NCBI GenBank assembly: GCA_945836355.1
Contig: CAMALD010000069.1
Span: 1-6,840, forward strand
Source: an uncultured Lachnospiraceae bacterium
GTDB taxonomy: Bacteria > Bacillota > Clostridia > Lachnospirales > Lachnospiraceae
Reading direction: 5' to 3'
DNA length: 6,840 nucleotides
Part shown: positions 6,368 through 6,840 of the stretch, piece by piece
Position numbering within the stretch: position 1 is the first letter of the stretch
Layout of the letters: each line of letters opens with the position of its first letter
The notes under the pieces: generated by a model
Database searches by the model: none
What the model saw: the letters and a program-made list of their open reading frames with translations, nothing else
What the model was told of the DNA's origin: nothing
Translations under genes and position numbers: made by a program

Positions 6368-6396
6368 TTTCTTTTTGTTGGTAGTTGTGATAAAAT
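6368..6396 (+). promoter_or_regulatory. Probable promoter of the HIT-family gene
   Basis: A -10-like TAAAAT (6391-6396) carries an upstream TG at 6388-6389 in the extended -10 position. The matching -35 region with a 17-nt spacer (6368-6373, TTTCTT) is poor, so recognition would rely on the extended -10. The predicted start near 6403 leaves a leader of about 45 nt. The whole stretch 6302-6380 is very pyrimidine-rich on this strand. It sits back to back with the operon promoter. Confidence 0.5.
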
Positions 6397-6448
6397 GGGT
6401 TCAATGAAGGCATTCTTTGCCTGTTTTTAGAGAAAGGATTGATTTGAC

Positions 6449-6840
6449 ATGAAAGAGAATAACTGCATTTTTTGTAAAATCACCGATGGGCGTATTCCAT
6501 CCGAGACCATCTATGAGGATGAAGATTTCCGTGTAATTCTGGATATTGCACCGGCTGCAAAGGGACATGCCATTGTGCTGCCGAAGAATCACAGCAGTGA
6601 TCTTTTGTCCGCCGACCCGGTAACGCTTTCCAAGGCACTCGGCGTGATTTCCCGCGTGGCTGCTGCCATGAAGAAGGCCTTGAACTGCGACGGCATCAAC
6701 ATCCTGCAGAACAACGGAGAAGCTGCCGGACAGTCCGTTTTCCACCTGCATTTTCATATTCTGCCGCGCTATCAGGATGACCGGCTTGTCATTCCGTGGA
6801 AAACTCTATCCTACGCCGAGGGCGAGGCTGCCGAAATTGC
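6449..6840 (+). CDS. HIT-family protein, HinT-like (3' truncated)
   Basis: The first 130 codons are visible and the gene runs off the window edge. HIT proteins of the HinT branch are small cytoplasmic nucleotide-binding hydrolases that act on nucleoside phosphoramidates and related nucleotides. CIFC (residues 6-9) is the zinc-binding CxxC of many bacterial members, probably completed by H48 and a histidine of the triad. KGHAIVLPKNH (38-48) and NNGEAAGQSVFHLHFHILPR (88-107) are the family signatures; H99, H101 and H103 form the HxHxH triad, with the middle His the expected nucleophile. Full-length relatives are about 110-145 residues, so little is missing. The ATG at 6449 is preceded by AAAGGA (6433-6438) at a longish 10-nt spacing. 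The gene is divergent from the operon and probably unrelated to it in function. Confidence 0.95.
   Translation, partial: MKENNCIFCKITDGRIPSETIYEDEDFRVILDIAPAAKGHAIVLPKNHSSDLLSADPVTLSKALGVISRVAAAMKKALNCDGINILQNNGEAAGQSVFHLHFHILPRYQDDRLVIPWKTLSYAEGEAAEI

Noticed and set aside
6261..6400. Possible short minus-strand gene, rich in Lys and Glu, ahead of the methyltransferase
   Set aside because: There is no ATG or GTG with a ribosome binding site in the protein-like part, and a sigma-A promoter lies within it. The frame then shifts into an out-of-frame reading of the methyltransferase.
6401..6757. 118-residue minus-strand open frame
   Set aside because: It lies opposite the HIT gene, whose signatures are unmistakable, and would cover that gene's start and promoter.

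Overview
The window looks like chromosomal DNA of a low-to-mid-GC Gram-positive anaerobe of the class Clostridia, most plausibly Lachnospiraceae. This rests on a veg gene (a Firmicutes marker), strong AGGAGG-type Shine-Dalgarno sites, sigma-A style promoters and a Firmicutes-type family 2 glycosyltransferase. No genus can be named from the sequence alone. I see no RNA gene, insertion sequence, CRISPR array, phage gene or origin.

Layout, left to right. (1) Positions 1-129 hold the last 42 codons of an unidentified plus-strand gene. (2) Positions 198-572 form a compact single-gene unit for Veg: extended -10 promoter, gene at 266-511, and a perfect 15-bp hairpin terminator at 532-572. (3) Four minus-strand genes fill 611-6260 and read as one operon, transcribed right to left from a promoter at about 6296-6324. 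In transcription order they are a METTL25/RRNAD1-type SAM-dependent methyltransferase, an 854-residue membrane-anchored protein of unknown function, a GT2 glycosyltransferase and an RmlD-like NDP-sugar reductase. The first pair overlap by 4 nt (ATGA); the next two gaps are 19 nt each. (4) A divergent plus-strand gene beginning at 6449 encodes a HIT-family (HinT-like) protein and is cut by the window edge.

The last three operon genes suggest cell-surface glycan work. RmlD-like enzymes make deoxysugar nucleotides, the GT2 enzyme transfers sugars in the cytoplasm, and the 854-residue protein is predicted to face outwards. The most interesting item is that 854-residue protein. It appears to combine an N-terminal membrane anchor, a beta-rich region, a probable beta-propeller and a C-terminal domain shaped like a C39-type cysteine peptidase, in which none of the usual catalytic residues can be found. 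If right, this is an extracytoplasmic pseudo-peptidase linked to glycan genes. The methyltransferase at the head of the operon has no obvious link to that pathway. The rest of the window is conventional chromosomal content.
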